DNA from: JANQIO01 sp036351375
Lineage (GTDB): Bacteria; Pseudomonadota; Gammaproteobacteria; Pseudomonadales; Halieaceae
Direction: 5' to 3'
NCBI GenBank assembly: GCA_036351375.1
Contig: JAZBOY010000037.1
Location: 1 to 23,492, forward strand
DNA length: 23,492 nucleotides
The position numbers and the translations under genes were made by a program. Of the stretch, positions 14,410-22,125 are shown in pieces; positions within the stretch are counted from its first letter, which is position 1, and every line of letters begins with the position of its first letter. The notes below the pieces were generated by a model. It searched no databases and was not told the DNA's origin. It saw only the letters and a program-made list of their open reading frames with translations.

Positions 14410-14832
14410 ATGAACCCGCTGGACCTTGATACGTGGACCCGTCACCAGCGCCTGCTTGGCGTGGTGGCCATCTTTGTCGGCCTTGGCGCCTGGGCCACCG
14501 AGTGGGCGGGCCTGGTATACATCTGCCCGTTTTGCCGGGCGCAGCGCACGGTGATCGTAATACTCGGCGTGCTGATGCTGCTGCCCAGCCCACGTCACTG
14601 GCTGGTGCGCTACCTGGCAATGGTGGTGGGCTTCTTCGGCGCGGTGGTTGCCTCTTACCAGCACTTCATGAGCTGGGCGAAAATTTCCAAGGGCGAGTTC
14701 GCCTGGGGCGAGCAGTGGTACATCCACCCCTTCCTGCTATCGGGGGCGGCGCTGTTCATCATCATTGCCCAGGTGTGGCTGATAACGCTCAGCAGCACCC
14801 GCCACAACACTACAGCAGCTGAGGACAATTGA
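14410..14832 (+). CDS. DsbB-like four-helix membrane protein with a single CxxC motif
   Basis: The 140-residue protein has four hydrophobic segments (about 16-33, 47-62, 65-84 and 110-130). C39-P-F-C42-R-A-Q-R sits just after the first helix, matching the periplasmic CxxC-xx-Q/E-R motif of DsbB, which passes electrons from DsbA to quinone. The second DsbB cysteine pair is missing, so it cannot be a standard DsbB; it may act with a partner or be a related quinone-linked protein. ATG 14410 is preferred to an upstream GTG (14380), because AGGA precedes it and the hydrophobic core starts soon after. It follows the 53-residue peptide gene by 88 bases and its stop overlaps the TTG of the protease gene. 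Confidence 0.72.
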   Translation: MNPLDLDTWTRHQRLLGVVAIFVGLGAWATEWAGLVYICPFCRAQRTVIVILGVLMLLPSPRHWLVRYLAMVVGFFGAVVASYQHFMSWAKISKGEFAWGEQWYIHPFLLSGAALFIIIAQVWLITLSSTRHNTTAAEDN

Positions 14833-15500
14833 AGCAGCCGCAGGTCGCAGCGGTTGTCGCCTGCTATGGCGGGGCATTGCTACTGATCGCTGCCATCCGC
14901 GCAGCCACCGGCACAACCTCACCGCTGGCAGTGCTCTCGCCCTTCGCCACCTGGCTGTACATCGGTACCATCGTAGTAGCCATTAATGCGCTACCACGCG
15001 CCGGTGTCAGCATCGACCGCCTCGGTTTCACGCAGTTCCGCCTGCAGCATCTGTTGCTGGGGCTGATCGGCATGGCGGTGATCTTCGGCCTGAGCTGGGG
15101 CCTGGCGCCGCTATGGGAACAGCTGCCGGGAGGCGAACGCGACCTGTCGCGTTTTGATGGTCTCCAAGACTCACCGGCTGAGCTCGCGAAGTTGCTGGCC
15201 ATGAGCTGGACGTTCGCCGCTTTCGGTGAAGAGCTGGCCTTTCGCATCCTGCTGCTGCAGGGGCTGGTGGCGGTGTTGGGCCACAGTCGCCAGGGGCTGG
15301 TACTGGCCGTGGTGCTGCAGGCTCTGGTGTTCGGCCTGGGGCATGGCTACCAGGGCCCGGTGGGGGTGGCGCAGACTTTCATCAACGGCCTGGTGTACGG
15401 CGCCATCACCTTGCGCGGCGGCAACGCCATCTGGCCGGCGGCACTGGCCCATGGCCTGGGCAATACCCTCGGGCTGACGCGATTTTATCTGGGGTATTAA
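14829..15500 (+). CDS. CPBP-family intramembrane metalloprotease (CAAX protease-like)
   Basis: The 223-residue multi-TM protein carries the motifs of the CPBP/Abi (Rce1-like) family: F-G-E134-E135-L-A-F-R139, then F-G-L-G-H172-G, then A-L-A-H208-G-L-G-N212. Glu and His residues form the intramembrane active site in studied members. The substrate is unknown; bacterial homologues act in bacteriocin immunity, protein processing or envelope stress. The start is TTG 14829, which overlaps the preceding TGA stop (TTGA), with GAGG five bases upstream, indicating translational coupling to the DsbB-like gene. It is the last gene of the run; a bidirectional hairpin follows at 15522. Confidence 0.9.
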   Translation: MKQPQVAAVVACYGGALLLIAAIRAATGTTSPLAVLSPFATWLYIGTIVVAINALPRAGVSIDRLGFTQFRLQHLLLGLIGMAVIFGLSWGLAPLWEQLPGGERDLSRFDGLQDSPAELAKLLAMSWTFAAFGEELAFRILLLQGLVAVLGHSRQGLVLAVVLQALVFGLGHGYQGPVGVAQTFINGLVYGAITLRGGNAIWPAALAHGLGNTLGLTRFYLGY

Positions 15501-15512
15501 AAAAACCGGCGT

Positions 15513-15543
15513 AAAAAAAAGGCCGCCCCGGGGATGGGGCGGC
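15513..15543 (-). terminator. Rho-independent terminator of the cytochrome P460 operon
   Basis: GCCGCCCC (15522-15529) and GGGGCGGC (15536-15543) form a perfect 8-bp stem with a 6-base loop. On the minus strand it is followed by eight Ts (complement of the A-run 15513-15520). It lies 32 bases beyond the stop of the minus-strand P460 gene and 22 beyond the stop of the plus-strand protease gene, so it may also slow transcription from that side. Confidence 0.92.
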
Positions 15544-15574
15544 TGTCTCAATATGTGCTCGTTGGGCGTAGAGA

Positions 15575-16114
15575 CTAGAAGTTGTAGTTGGTCAGCGTCG
15601 GGTAGGCGTGAATGTAGATGTAGTCCGTCTCCTTTGCCGGGATGTGGCAGCCGATGCAGTCGGCCTTGTAGACCTGGGCGACGTTGCGGGTCGGGTCATC
15701 GGTCTTGTAAAGCCCCCAGCCCCAGCCGTCACCCCACAGGGCGTTGTCCGGGAAGCGGCCGCGGGTGTCCTTCACCATCACGAACCACTGCTTTACCTCT
15801 TGGGTGGCCGAGCCCACGCCGGTACCGGTGGTGTAATTGCCCGAGCGCGCGCCGCGCAGTTCTTTCACGAGGGTAGCGCCGTCTGGAAAACGGCCGGTCT
15901 TGCGGAAGTGCTCAACGCTCTCCCGCTCGGTGTACACATCGTGAAAGCCACTGGCCCCGCCGCTGGGTACATACCAGGTACCCAGGTGCACCATGTTCAC
16001 GCGGAAGTCGGCGGGCAGGCTGATATTGCCGCGGTCATCCACGTGCGGCGGCAACTCGGCGGAGGCCGCCAGCGGGCCCAACAGCCCGGCCAGCAGCAGG
16101 CTGCGGGCGATCAT
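15575..16114 (-). CDS. Cytochrome P460-family heme protein (downstream copy)
   Basis: The 179-residue periplasmic protein has a signal peptide (about residues 1-19, ending A-S-A) and a cytochrome P460 domain: F-R-K-T-G-R-F-P-D-G-A-T-L-V-K-E-L at 70-86, a central W-F-V-M-V-K strand, and the C-terminal heme site C153-I-G-C156-H157. In characterised P460 proteins the heme is cross-linked to a lysine and the enzyme oxidises hydroxylamine or NO to nitrogen oxides; related cytochromes c'-beta only bind NO. I cannot tell from sequence alone which applies. Its ATG overlaps the stop of the upstream P460 gene (ATGA at 16111-16114), so both are made together. It is the last gene of the two-gene operon and is followed by a strong terminator. 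Confidence 0.9.
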   Translation of the reverse strand: MIARSLLLAGLLGPLAASAELPPHVDDRGNISLPADFRVNMVHLGTWYVPSGGASGFHDVYTERESVEHFRKTGRFPDGATLVKELRGARSGNYTTGTGVGSATQEVKQWFVMVKDTRGRFPDNALWGDGWGWGLYKTDDPTRNVAQVYKADCIGCHIPAKETDYIYIHAYPTLTNYNF

Positions 16115-16722
16115 TTCATGCCACCGGTCGGCATCAGCTTGTCGAGGGTGCCGCCCACGGCATTCTTGCCAGTGCCTTTGCCTGCTCGCAGCACCGGGTA
16201 GTACTGGGTAAACACAAAGTCATCCGCCGCCGCACCTTTGTGACAGGCGTTGCAGGCCTCGGCCGGGAACGGCGCTGCCGTTCGCTTCAGCGACTTGTGT
16301 TCAGGCGTCGAGAAACTGAAGTAGGCCCAGTTGCCCGGCTCGTCGGGGAAGTGCTTTTTGCTCTTGATGGTGGCTTCCAGGCCGATGTATTCCCCCTGGA
16401 AATAGCCGTTGCCACTGACCGCGGCCTTGGACCCGACACTCACCAGTTCTTTCACCAGGATGGTGCCGTCGCGGAACTTGCCGGTCTTCTTCCAGTGCTT
16501 CCAGCTACCCGGGTCCATATACACGTTGTGGTGCTCCGGGAAGGCGGCCTTGCCGTTGTTCATGTCGTTGGGCGTGACCGGTGTACCCACGTAAATCCAT
16601 TCACGGTAACCCTCCACCCGCTCCAGTTCGCCGGCGCGGTTGATCGAGAAAGCCTGGCGTTCAGCCATCGCAGTGCTGGATAAAGCGAGCAAGACGACCA
16701 TCAGTAGTTTTCCATGTCCCAT
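16111..16722 (-). CDS. Cytochrome P460-family heme protein (upstream copy)
   Basis: The 203-residue exported protein has a signal peptide (1-20, ending A-M-A) and the same P460 layout as its neighbour: W-K-K-T-G-K-F-R-D-G-T-I-L-V-K-E-L at 77-93 and heme site C157-N-A-C160-H161. A Gly/Lys-rich C-terminal extension of about 30 residues is absent in the neighbour. The two proteins are clearly homologous but strongly diverged, suggesting an old duplication or a hetero-complex. GGAGA upstream supports ATG 16722. The gene is divergent from a NorR/FhlA-like regulator across 191 bases with palindromes, pointing to control by a nitrogen-oxide or related signal. Confidence 0.9.
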   Translation of the reverse strand: MGHGKLLMVVLLALSSTAMAERQAFSINRAGELERVEGYREWIYVGTPVTPNDMNNGKAAFPEHHNVYMDPGSWKHWKKTGKFRDGTILVKELVSVGSKAAVSGNGYFQGEYIGLEATIKSKKHFPDEPGNWAYFSFSTPEHKSLKRTAAPFPAEACNACHKGAAADDFVFTQYYPVLRAGKGTGKNAVGGTLDKLMPTGGMK

Positions 16723-16845
16723 ATCATTCTCCGTTTCTTGCTGTGTCTTGAAGTTGTCCGACCACAGATGTGCCCGGCTCTATACCAGTCTTGTAGTCAC
16801 GAGTAATATGGGCAAAAAAATAGCGCCCGCAGAGATACAAAAACC

Positions 16846-16859
16846 CCTATAAAAATAGG
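16846..16859. promoter_or_regulatory. AT-centred inverted repeat upstream of the P460 operon
   Basis: CCTAT (16846-16850) and ATAGG (16855-16859) flank AAAA, a perfect 5-bp dyad in the divergent gap between the P460 operon and the regulator gene. It is followed after three bases by a second dyad. The position suits an operator, but the binding protein is not known. Confidence 0.4.
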
Positions 16860-16862
16860 CTT

Positions 16863-16878
16863 CCGCGACATATCGCGG
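16863..16878. promoter_or_regulatory. 16-bp palindrome in the P460/regulator divergent gap
   Basis: CCGCGA (16863-16868) and TCGCGG (16873-16878) flank CATA. The perfect 6-bp half-sites and 36-base distance to the regulator start (16914) suggest an operator for autoregulation and for control of the P460 genes. It does not match the NorR consensus GT-N7-AC, and no sigma-54 -24/-12 pair was recognised, in keeping with a regulator lacking the AAA+ domain. Confidence 0.5.
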
Positions 16879-16913
16879 GTAGCCGGCGAGCAGTCGCGGA
16901 GTGTTGCGTAAAC

Positions 16914-17669
16914 ATGACAAGGACAAGTGAAAACCCGGTAGACATCTCAGCCGTTGATGAGCGCCTTCACGGTGCTTTTCGCAGCGATGAGATGGTGCGG
17001 CGTTTTGTCGAATCGGTAGATGGCGTATTGCAGTTCGACCGTTTCGGCATTGCCACGCGGGCCAGCCAGACGGAACTGGAAGTGTTGGCGCTGTACGAGC
17101 ACGGCCGCATCCAGGCACACCAGCATGGGCGGCGCTTTGCCTATCGCGGTACGGTGGGCGAGTGGGTATGGCGTCGCAAGCGGCCGTTCGTCGGTCGCCA
17201 CCGGGAAGAGGTGCGCGCCTTTCCCGCCACCTACAAGCAGTTTGTCAGTGAGGGCATGGAATCGAATTGCGTGGTGGCACTGCCACTGCCGCGCCGCGGC
17301 CCTACTTTTGCCTACTGGCTGTCGCGCAATGCCGACAGCTTTTCCAGCAAGACGATTCCGGTAGTGATGCGCGCCTGCGATTATCTAAAACCACTGTTGG
17401 TGGCTGCCAACGAAGTGGAGCAGGTGCGCAACCTGTCGGGCGACCCGGTGGACCGGGCGCTCAACCAGTTATTCGTTGCTGAGGAAAAGACTTCCGACTG
17501 CCAGTCAACGCTCCCCAGCCTGGACAAACTGCAGGCGCGCTACATTCGTCGCGTGCTGGATGCCACCGATGGTCGAGTGGAGGGCCCGGGTGGAGCGGCC
17601 GCAGTTTTGGGGCTTCCCGCCAGCACCTTGCGCAGTCGAATGAAACGCCTGGGCATGCATCGCAAGTAG
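16914..17669 (+). CDS. NorR/FhlA-like regulator without AAA+ domain (sensor plus Fis-type HTH)
   Basis: The 251-residue protein joins an N-terminal GAF-like sensor region (about residues 20-170) to a C-terminal Fis-type helix-turn-helix (HTH_8, about 205-250). The HTH contains G-R-V-E-G224-P-G-G-A-A-A-V-L-G-L-P-A-S-T-L-R-S-R-M-type motifs; the E-G-P-G-G-A-A segment is characteristic of NorR/FhlA/HyfR activators. Those proteins have a sigma-54-interacting AAA+ domain between sensor and HTH, which is entirely absent: there is no Walker A and the linker is only about 30 residues. It therefore cannot remodel sigma-54 polymerase and probably acts as a simple repressor or sigma-70 activator. It is divergent from the two P460 genes, its likely targets. 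ATG 16914 has a weak ribosome binding site. Confidence 0.8.
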   Translation: MTRTSENPVDISAVDERLHGAFRSDEMVRRFVESVDGVLQFDRFGIATRASQTELEVLALYEHGRIQAHQHGRRFAYRGTVGEWVWRRKRPFVGRHREEVRAFPATYKQFVSEGMESNCVVALPLPRRGPTFAYWLSRNADSFSSKTIPVVMRACDYLKPLLVAANEVEQVRNLSGDPVDRALNQLFVAEEKTSDCQSTLPSLDKLQARYIRRVLDATDGRVEGPGGAAAVLGLPASTLRSRMKRLGMHRK

Positions 17670-17705
17670 CAGCAGCCCGGAGTACCGATGCGCGAAATTC
17701 TGGGC

Positions 17706-17731
17706 AAAAAAAAGGCCGGCGAATGCCGGCC
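17706..17731 (-). terminator. Rho-independent terminator of the outer-membrane protein gene
   Basis: GGCCGGC (17714-17720) and GCCGGCC (17725-17731) form a perfect 7-bp stem around GAAT. On the minus strand eight Ts follow (complement of 17706-17713). It lies 20 bases beyond the minus-strand beta-barrel gene stop. On the plus strand TTGTCATTTT follows, so it may also end the regulator transcript coming from 17669. Confidence 0.9.
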
Positions 17732-17751
17732 TTGTCATTTTGAGTTCCGGC

Positions 17752-18249
17752 TCAGAAGCTGAAGCCAATGCCCACGGTGTAGATCAGGAAATCGGGCACG
17801 TCAGTGTCGGCCTGTACTTCACCGCGCACGTGGAAGTTGCTGCCGTTCCACTGGGCGCCAAGGCCCCAGACGAAGTCGTCGTCACTGTCGCTGGCGGAAC
17901 CGAAGTCGGAGTCTGCTTCCGCATCCAGGTAACCCCAGCCGGCCTTGGCGTATAGTTCCCACTCATCGCCCAGCGGCAGGGTCGGGCGTACAGACAGTGC
18001 CCAGAAGTCGCCGTCGACATCCACACCGAAGGTGCTGTCTTCAAACAGGTGAACGTACTCGGCTTCTACTGACACGTACTCGTTGAAGCGATAGCCAAAG
18101 TAGCCACCGAGGGCGAGTTCGTTGATGTCGACAATGCCCTGGTCGACGTCGTAGCCGCCGAGCTTACCGCCCACGTAGAAGTTTTCGGCGCTTGCCGCTC
18201 CGGCCTGCAGCGCGCACGCCGCTGCGGCTGCCAATACGAGTTTCTTCAT
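17752..18249 (-). CDS. Outer-membrane beta-barrel protein (OmpA-like 8-strand type)
   Basis: The 165-residue protein has a signal peptide (M-K-K-L-V-L-A-A-A start, cut after A-S-A near residue 21) and alternating amphipathic strands rich in Gly and aromatic residues: F-Y-V-G-G-K-L-G-G-Y, L-A-L-G-G-Y-F-G-Y-R-F and a final strand Y-T-V-G-I-G-F-S-F. The terminal Phe after a beta-strand is the BAM recognition signature of outer-membrane proteins. The length fits a small 8-strand barrel with no periplasmic domain. AAGGAGT before ATG 18249 supports the start; a longer in-frame start at 18288 is not needed. The function is unknown; it may be a structural or adhesion-type barrel. An acidic loop D-S-D-F-G-S-A-S-D-S-D-D-D is the most unusual part. 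Confidence 0.88.
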   Translation of the reverse strand: MKKLVLAAAAACALQAGAASAENFYVGGKLGGYDVDQGIVDINELALGGYFGYRFNEYVSVEAEYVHLFEDSTFGVDVDGDFWALSVRPTLPLGDEWELYAKAGWGYLDAEADSDFGSASDSDDDFVWGLGAQWNGSNFHVRGEVQADTDVPDFLIYTVGIGFSF

Positions 18250-18540
18250 GAAGTACCACTCCTTTAACAAATGTAATTGCGGGCACAATGCCCAACGCCG
18301 GTTTACTGACCCGGCTTGCGGCGAACACTGCGGACGGCCGCCGCCAAAAGCAACTCAACGAAAGTCGTAGTCGGGTGTTTTTGTGACATGTATCAGGATG
18401 TGGCGGCCCCGATCCGCCCCAGTGGTCAAATATCAGCCGCTGCACACAAATGCGCAGGCTGTCGCGACTGTCTCCACCCGGCGTAAGCGGGTATTCTGGG
18501 CGCAACAAAGAGAAGAACGCAGATCCGTTCCGGAGGCCGC

Positions 18541-20259
18541 ATGCCCATCAGTCGCCGTCGCTTCGTTGGCGCCAGCGCCACCGCCCTCGCCGCCCTGGGC
18601 CTGCCGGGCTGCAGCCGCGATGCCCCCTTTCAGATGGAACCGCGCACTGCCGGCAAGGTCACCCTGTTCAAGAACGGCGTGGTACTGCCAATGGACCCGG
18701 ACTTTACCCAGCTGTCGGCCATCGCCATCCAGGGCAAGCGCATTCTCGCTGTGGGCGCGGCCGCGGAAAACGCGGTCGGCAGCGGTGACGAGGTGGTCGA
18801 TCTCGACGGCCGTACCCTGCTGCCTGGCTTTATTGAGCCGCATATGCATTTTTCGCTGCTGGCGGCCTTCGGCAATACGCCGGATATCGGCCCCTTCCAG
18901 CAGCCCAGCTTTGAAGGCGCCCTCGAGGCCCTCAAGAAGTCAGCCGCCAATACGCCGGCGGAGAGCTGGATCATGGCGCGCCAGTTTGACCCCATCCTGC
19001 TGGACCCGCCCCGGGAGCTCACCGTGACCGAGCTCGATACGGTGTCTACCGAACGCCCCATCTACGTGCTGAACGCCTCCGGGCATATCGCCTATGTGAA
19101 CAGCAAGGCACTGGAGCTGGCAGGCATCAACCAGGACACGCCAGACCCGGCCGGCGCACGCTACGGACGCTTTGAGGGCGGCCGGCCCAACGGGGTGCTG
19201 TACGGGGTGGCCGCGCATATGGCGGTATCGACCCGCAACCCGGAACTGACGGCGCGCATGCAGTCGGGCTTTGTATCGGCGGGCCGGGAAGTGGGCGACA
19301 TGGCCGCCGCACTGGGCGTGACCACGCTGTGTGATATGGCCACTGGGGGCCTGAGTGGGCCGGCAGAGCTTGACCGCTACCGCGCCATGTTTGAAGGCGG
19401 CGCCATGAAGGCGCGCATTCGCGCGTACCTGTTCAATAGCGCCGCGCCGCTGTGGGACGAAGCCGGCACCCGGCCGGGCCAGGGCGATGCGCTGATGCGG
19501 GTGGCGGGCTGGAAGATCGTATCCGACGGCTCCAACCAGGGCTTTACCGGGCGCCAGCGGGAACCCTACTTTGGCACCGAGGATCACGGCATTTTCTATG
19601 TGCAGCCCGACCTCCTGAAAGCCATGGTGGTAGAGCGCACCGGCCAGGGTTGGCCTATGGCCATCCACGGCAACGGCGACGCCGCTATCGACAGCATCCT
19701 CGATGCGATGGAAGCCGCCAAGGCGGAAGGCATCGACGTGAATGCCCTGCGCTGCCGCATCGAGCACTGTTCGATCCTTCAGGACGAGCACATCACCCGC
19801 ATGGCGGCGCTGGATATGGTGCCAAGCTTTCTGATCAATCACGTGCACTACTGGGGCCATGTGATGCGCGACCGGGTGTTTGGCCCGGAGAAGGTTCAGC
19901 TACTGGACCGCTGCGCCTCGGTGGAGGCCGCCGGGCTCCAGTGGGTGATGCATACCGATGCACCGGTATCGCCGCTGGGCAGCCTGCAGAAAGTGCGCAC
20001 CGCGGTGGCCCGCGATTTGTGGAAGGAGCCCGATACGGTGCTGGCGCCCGATGAGCGCGTGAGTGTGGAGTCGGCGCTGCGGGCGGTGACCATCAACGCC
20101 GCGCGGGCCTGTCATTCCGAGCAGGAAATCGGCAGCCTGGAGCCAGGCAAGTTTGCTGACCTGGTGGTGCTGGAGGATGACCCGCGGAAGGTGGAGCCGG
20201 CGGCGATTGCGGATATTGGGATTAGTCAGACCTGGATGGATGGGCGGCGGGTGTATTAG
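18541..20259 (+). CDS. Exported YtcJ-like amidohydrolase (Amidohydro_3 family)
   Basis: The 572-residue protein is a metal-dependent hydrolase with the amidohydrolase TIM barrel: G-F-I-E-P-H101-M-H103-F, then H376-G-N-G-D, R-I-E-H409-C and H471-T-D473-A-P as metal and catalytic residues. The family includes formamide deformylases and related amide or ester hydrolases; the substrate here is unknown. The N-terminus has S-R-R-R-F-V-G, a twin-arginine signal, followed by a hydrophobic stretch and L-P-G-C24, a lipobox, so it may be folded before export and attached to a membrane. GGAGG five bases before ATG 18541 supports the start. Its stop overlaps the ilvD stop on the opposite strand (20256-20259), so the two genes converge without a spacer. 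Confidence 0.92.
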   Translation: MPISRRRFVGASATALAALGLPGCSRDAPFQMEPRTAGKVTLFKNGVVLPMDPDFTQLSAIAIQGKRILAVGAAAENAVGSGDEVVDLDGRTLLPGFIEPHMHFSLLAAFGNTPDIGPFQQPSFEGALEALKKSAANTPAESWIMARQFDPILLDPPRELTVTELDTVSTERPIYVLNASGHIAYVNSKALELAGINQDTPDPAGARYGRFEGGRPNGVLYGVAAHMAVSTRNPELTARMQSGFVSAGREVGDMAAALGVTTLCDMATGGLSGPAELDRYRAMFEGGAMKARIRAYLFNSAAPLWDEAGTRPGQGDALMRVAGWKIVSDGSNQGFTGRQREPYFGTEDHGIFYVQPDLLKAMVVERTGQGWPMAIHGNGDAAIDSILDAMEAAKAEGIDVNALRCRIEHCSILQDEHITRMAALDMVPSFLINHVHYWGHVMRDRVFGPEKVQLLDRCASVEAAGLQWVMHTDAPVSPLGSLQKVRTAVARDLWKEPDTVLAPDERVSVESALRAVTINAARACHSEQEIGSLEPGKFADLVVLEDDPRKVEPAAIADIGISQTWMDGRRVY

Positions 20260-21941
20260 TCCTCGTAGCGATCCAACACCGCACCATGGCTGGCGCTGGC
20301 GGCATTCCTGGCGAACTTTGCCAGCACCCCGCGGGTGTAGCGCGGTGGGGGGCATTGCCAGGCGGCGCGGCGGCGTTCGATTTCTGCATCGTCCACGTTG
20401 AGCTGCAGTAACTGCTGGTGGGCGTCGATGGTGATCGAGTCGCCGTTCTCCACCAGGGCAATGGTGCCGCCGGCGTAGGCTTCCGGGGCAACGTGGCCCA
20501 CTACCATGCCCCAGGTACCGCCGGAGAAGCGCCCGTCGGTAATCAAACCCACTGACTCGCCCAGGCCCTGGCCGACCAGCGCACTGGTGGGCGCCAGCAT
20601 CTCGGGCATACCGGGCGCGCCGCGCGGGCCCAGGTAGCGCAGTACCACCACGTCGCCGGGTTCGATCTGGTTCGCGAGAATGGCTTCCAGCGCCGACTGC
20701 TCGTCGTCAAACACCTTGGCGGTGCCGGTAATCGTCGGGTTCTTGAGACCGGTAATCTTGGCCACCGCGCCGTCTTCGGCGAGGTTGCCGCGCAGCACTG
20801 CCAGGTGGCCCTCGGCGTAGAGGGGGTTGGACACCGGGCGCACCACGTCCTGGCTGCCGATGTCCGGCAGGTCCAGAGATTCAATCACCTCGCCGATGGT
20901 CTGGCCGGTAATAGTCAGGCAATCGCGGTGCAGCAGGTCCGCCTTCAGCAGCGCCTTCATCACCAGCGGGATGCCGCCCACCCGGTGCAGGTCGATGGCC
21001 AGGTACTTGCCGCTGGGCTTGAGGTCGCACAGCACCGGCACCTTGCGGCGCACGCGCTCGAAATCGTCGATGGTCCACTCCACGCCGGCGGCGTGGGCGA
21101 TGGCCAGGAAGTGCAGCACGGCGTTGGTGGAACCGCCGGTGGCCATGATCACCGCCACCGCATTTTCGATGGCCTCGCGAGTCACGATGTCCCGCGGGCA
21201 GATGTTCTTCTCCACCGCCTGCACCAGCACGCGGGCGCTTTCCTCGGTGCTGGCCAGCTTTTCGTTTTCCACGTTGGCCATGGTGCTGGAGAAAGGCAGG
21301 CTGAGGCCCAGGGCCTCGAAAGCCGAGCTCATGGTGTTGGCGGTGTACATGCCGCCGCAGGAACCGGTGCCGGGAATGGCATTGCGCTCGATGGCGATCA
21401 GCTGGTCTTCGTCGATGCTGCCCGCCGCGTGCTGGCCCACCGCCTCGAACACGCTGACGATGTTGAGGTCTTCGCCGCCCAGCTTGCCGGGCAGAATGGT
21501 GCCGCCGTACACATAGATAGAAGGCACATTGGCACGCAGCATGCCCATCATGCCGCCGGGCATGTTCTTGTCGCAGCCGCCGATCACCAGCACACCGTCC
21601 ATCCACTGGCCGCCCACGCAGGTCTCAATGCAGTCGGCAATCACCTCGCGAGACACCAGGCTGTACTTCATGCCCTCGGTGCCCATGGCCATGCCGTCAG
21701 AGATGGTCGGGGTACCGAACATCTGCGCATTGGCGCCGGCTTCCTTGAGCGCCGCCGCCGCCGCATCGGCCAGCGGCTGCAGCCCGGCATTGCAGGGCGT
21801 GATGGTGGAATGGCCGTTGGCCACGCCGATCATCGGCTTGTCGAAATCGCCGGCGGTGTAGCCCATGCCGTAGAACATGGAGCGGTTGGGGGCGCGCTCA
21901 ACGCCCTGGGTGATGTTGCGTGATCGTCTGTTACTGGCCAC
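20256..21941 (-). CDS. ilvD: Dihydroxy-acid dehydratase
   Basis: IlvD dehydrates 2,3-dihydroxy acids to the 2-oxo acids of valine and isoleucine synthesis. The 561-residue product shows the Fe-S ligands C50 (I-T-P-C-N-A-G), C123 (G-G-C-D-K-N-M-P-G-G) and C195 (G-S-C-G-G-M-Y-T-A-N-T), plus D124/K125 of the Mg site, where the lysine is carbamylated in solved members. The three-Cys pattern fits the ILVD/EDD family, and the length fits the short IlvD group rather than the longer 616-residue E. coli type. Sugar-acid dehydratases are relatives, but the N-terminus and overall match favour IlvD. The start is GTG 21941, because an in-frame TGA lies four codons upstream and no ATG is available. No other ilv gene is adjacent. 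Confidence 0.95.
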   Translation of the reverse strand: MASNRRSRNITQGVERAPNRSMFYGMGYTAGDFDKPMIGVANGHSTITPCNAGLQPLADAAAAALKEAGANAQMFGTPTISDGMAMGTEGMKYSLVSREVIADCIETCVGGQWMDGVLVIGGCDKNMPGGMMGMLRANVPSIYVYGGTILPGKLGGEDLNIVSVFEAVGQHAAGSIDEDQLIAIERNAIPGTGSCGGMYTANTMSSAFEALGLSLPFSSTMANVENEKLASTEESARVLVQAVEKNICPRDIVTREAIENAVAVIMATGGSTNAVLHFLAIAHAAGVEWTIDDFERVRRKVPVLCDLKPSGKYLAIDLHRVGGIPLVMKALLKADLLHRDCLTITGQTIGEVIESLDLPDIGSQDVVRPVSNPLYAEGHLAVLRGNLAEDGAVAKITGLKNPTITGTAKVFDDEQSALEAILANQIEPGDVVVLRYLGPRGAPGMPEMLAPTSALVGQGLGESVGLITDGRFSGGTWGMVVGHVAPEAYAGGTIALVENGDSITIDAHQQLLQLNVDDAEIERRRAAWQCPPPRYTRGVLAKFARNAASASHGAVLDRYED

Positions 21942-22125
21942 GGTAGTCTCTCAAGCCTCGTCTATGAACCCTGTCTGGTGCCCGGCACAGTGCCAGACAT
22001 GCAGGTAAGCCTAGCAGCAGACGGGCAGCAGGACTGTCAACTTGCAGACATTTTCCGGCGAGCCCGCTTTTTACAATCCGCAGCCTGCTGGGGCAGAATC
22101 CACCGCAGCAGGAGGATGGGCACAA

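Noticed and set aside
20805..21923. Long plus-strand frame of 372 codons opposite ilvD
   Set aside because: Antisense shadow of ilvD with biased His/Gly/Ala composition and no start signal.
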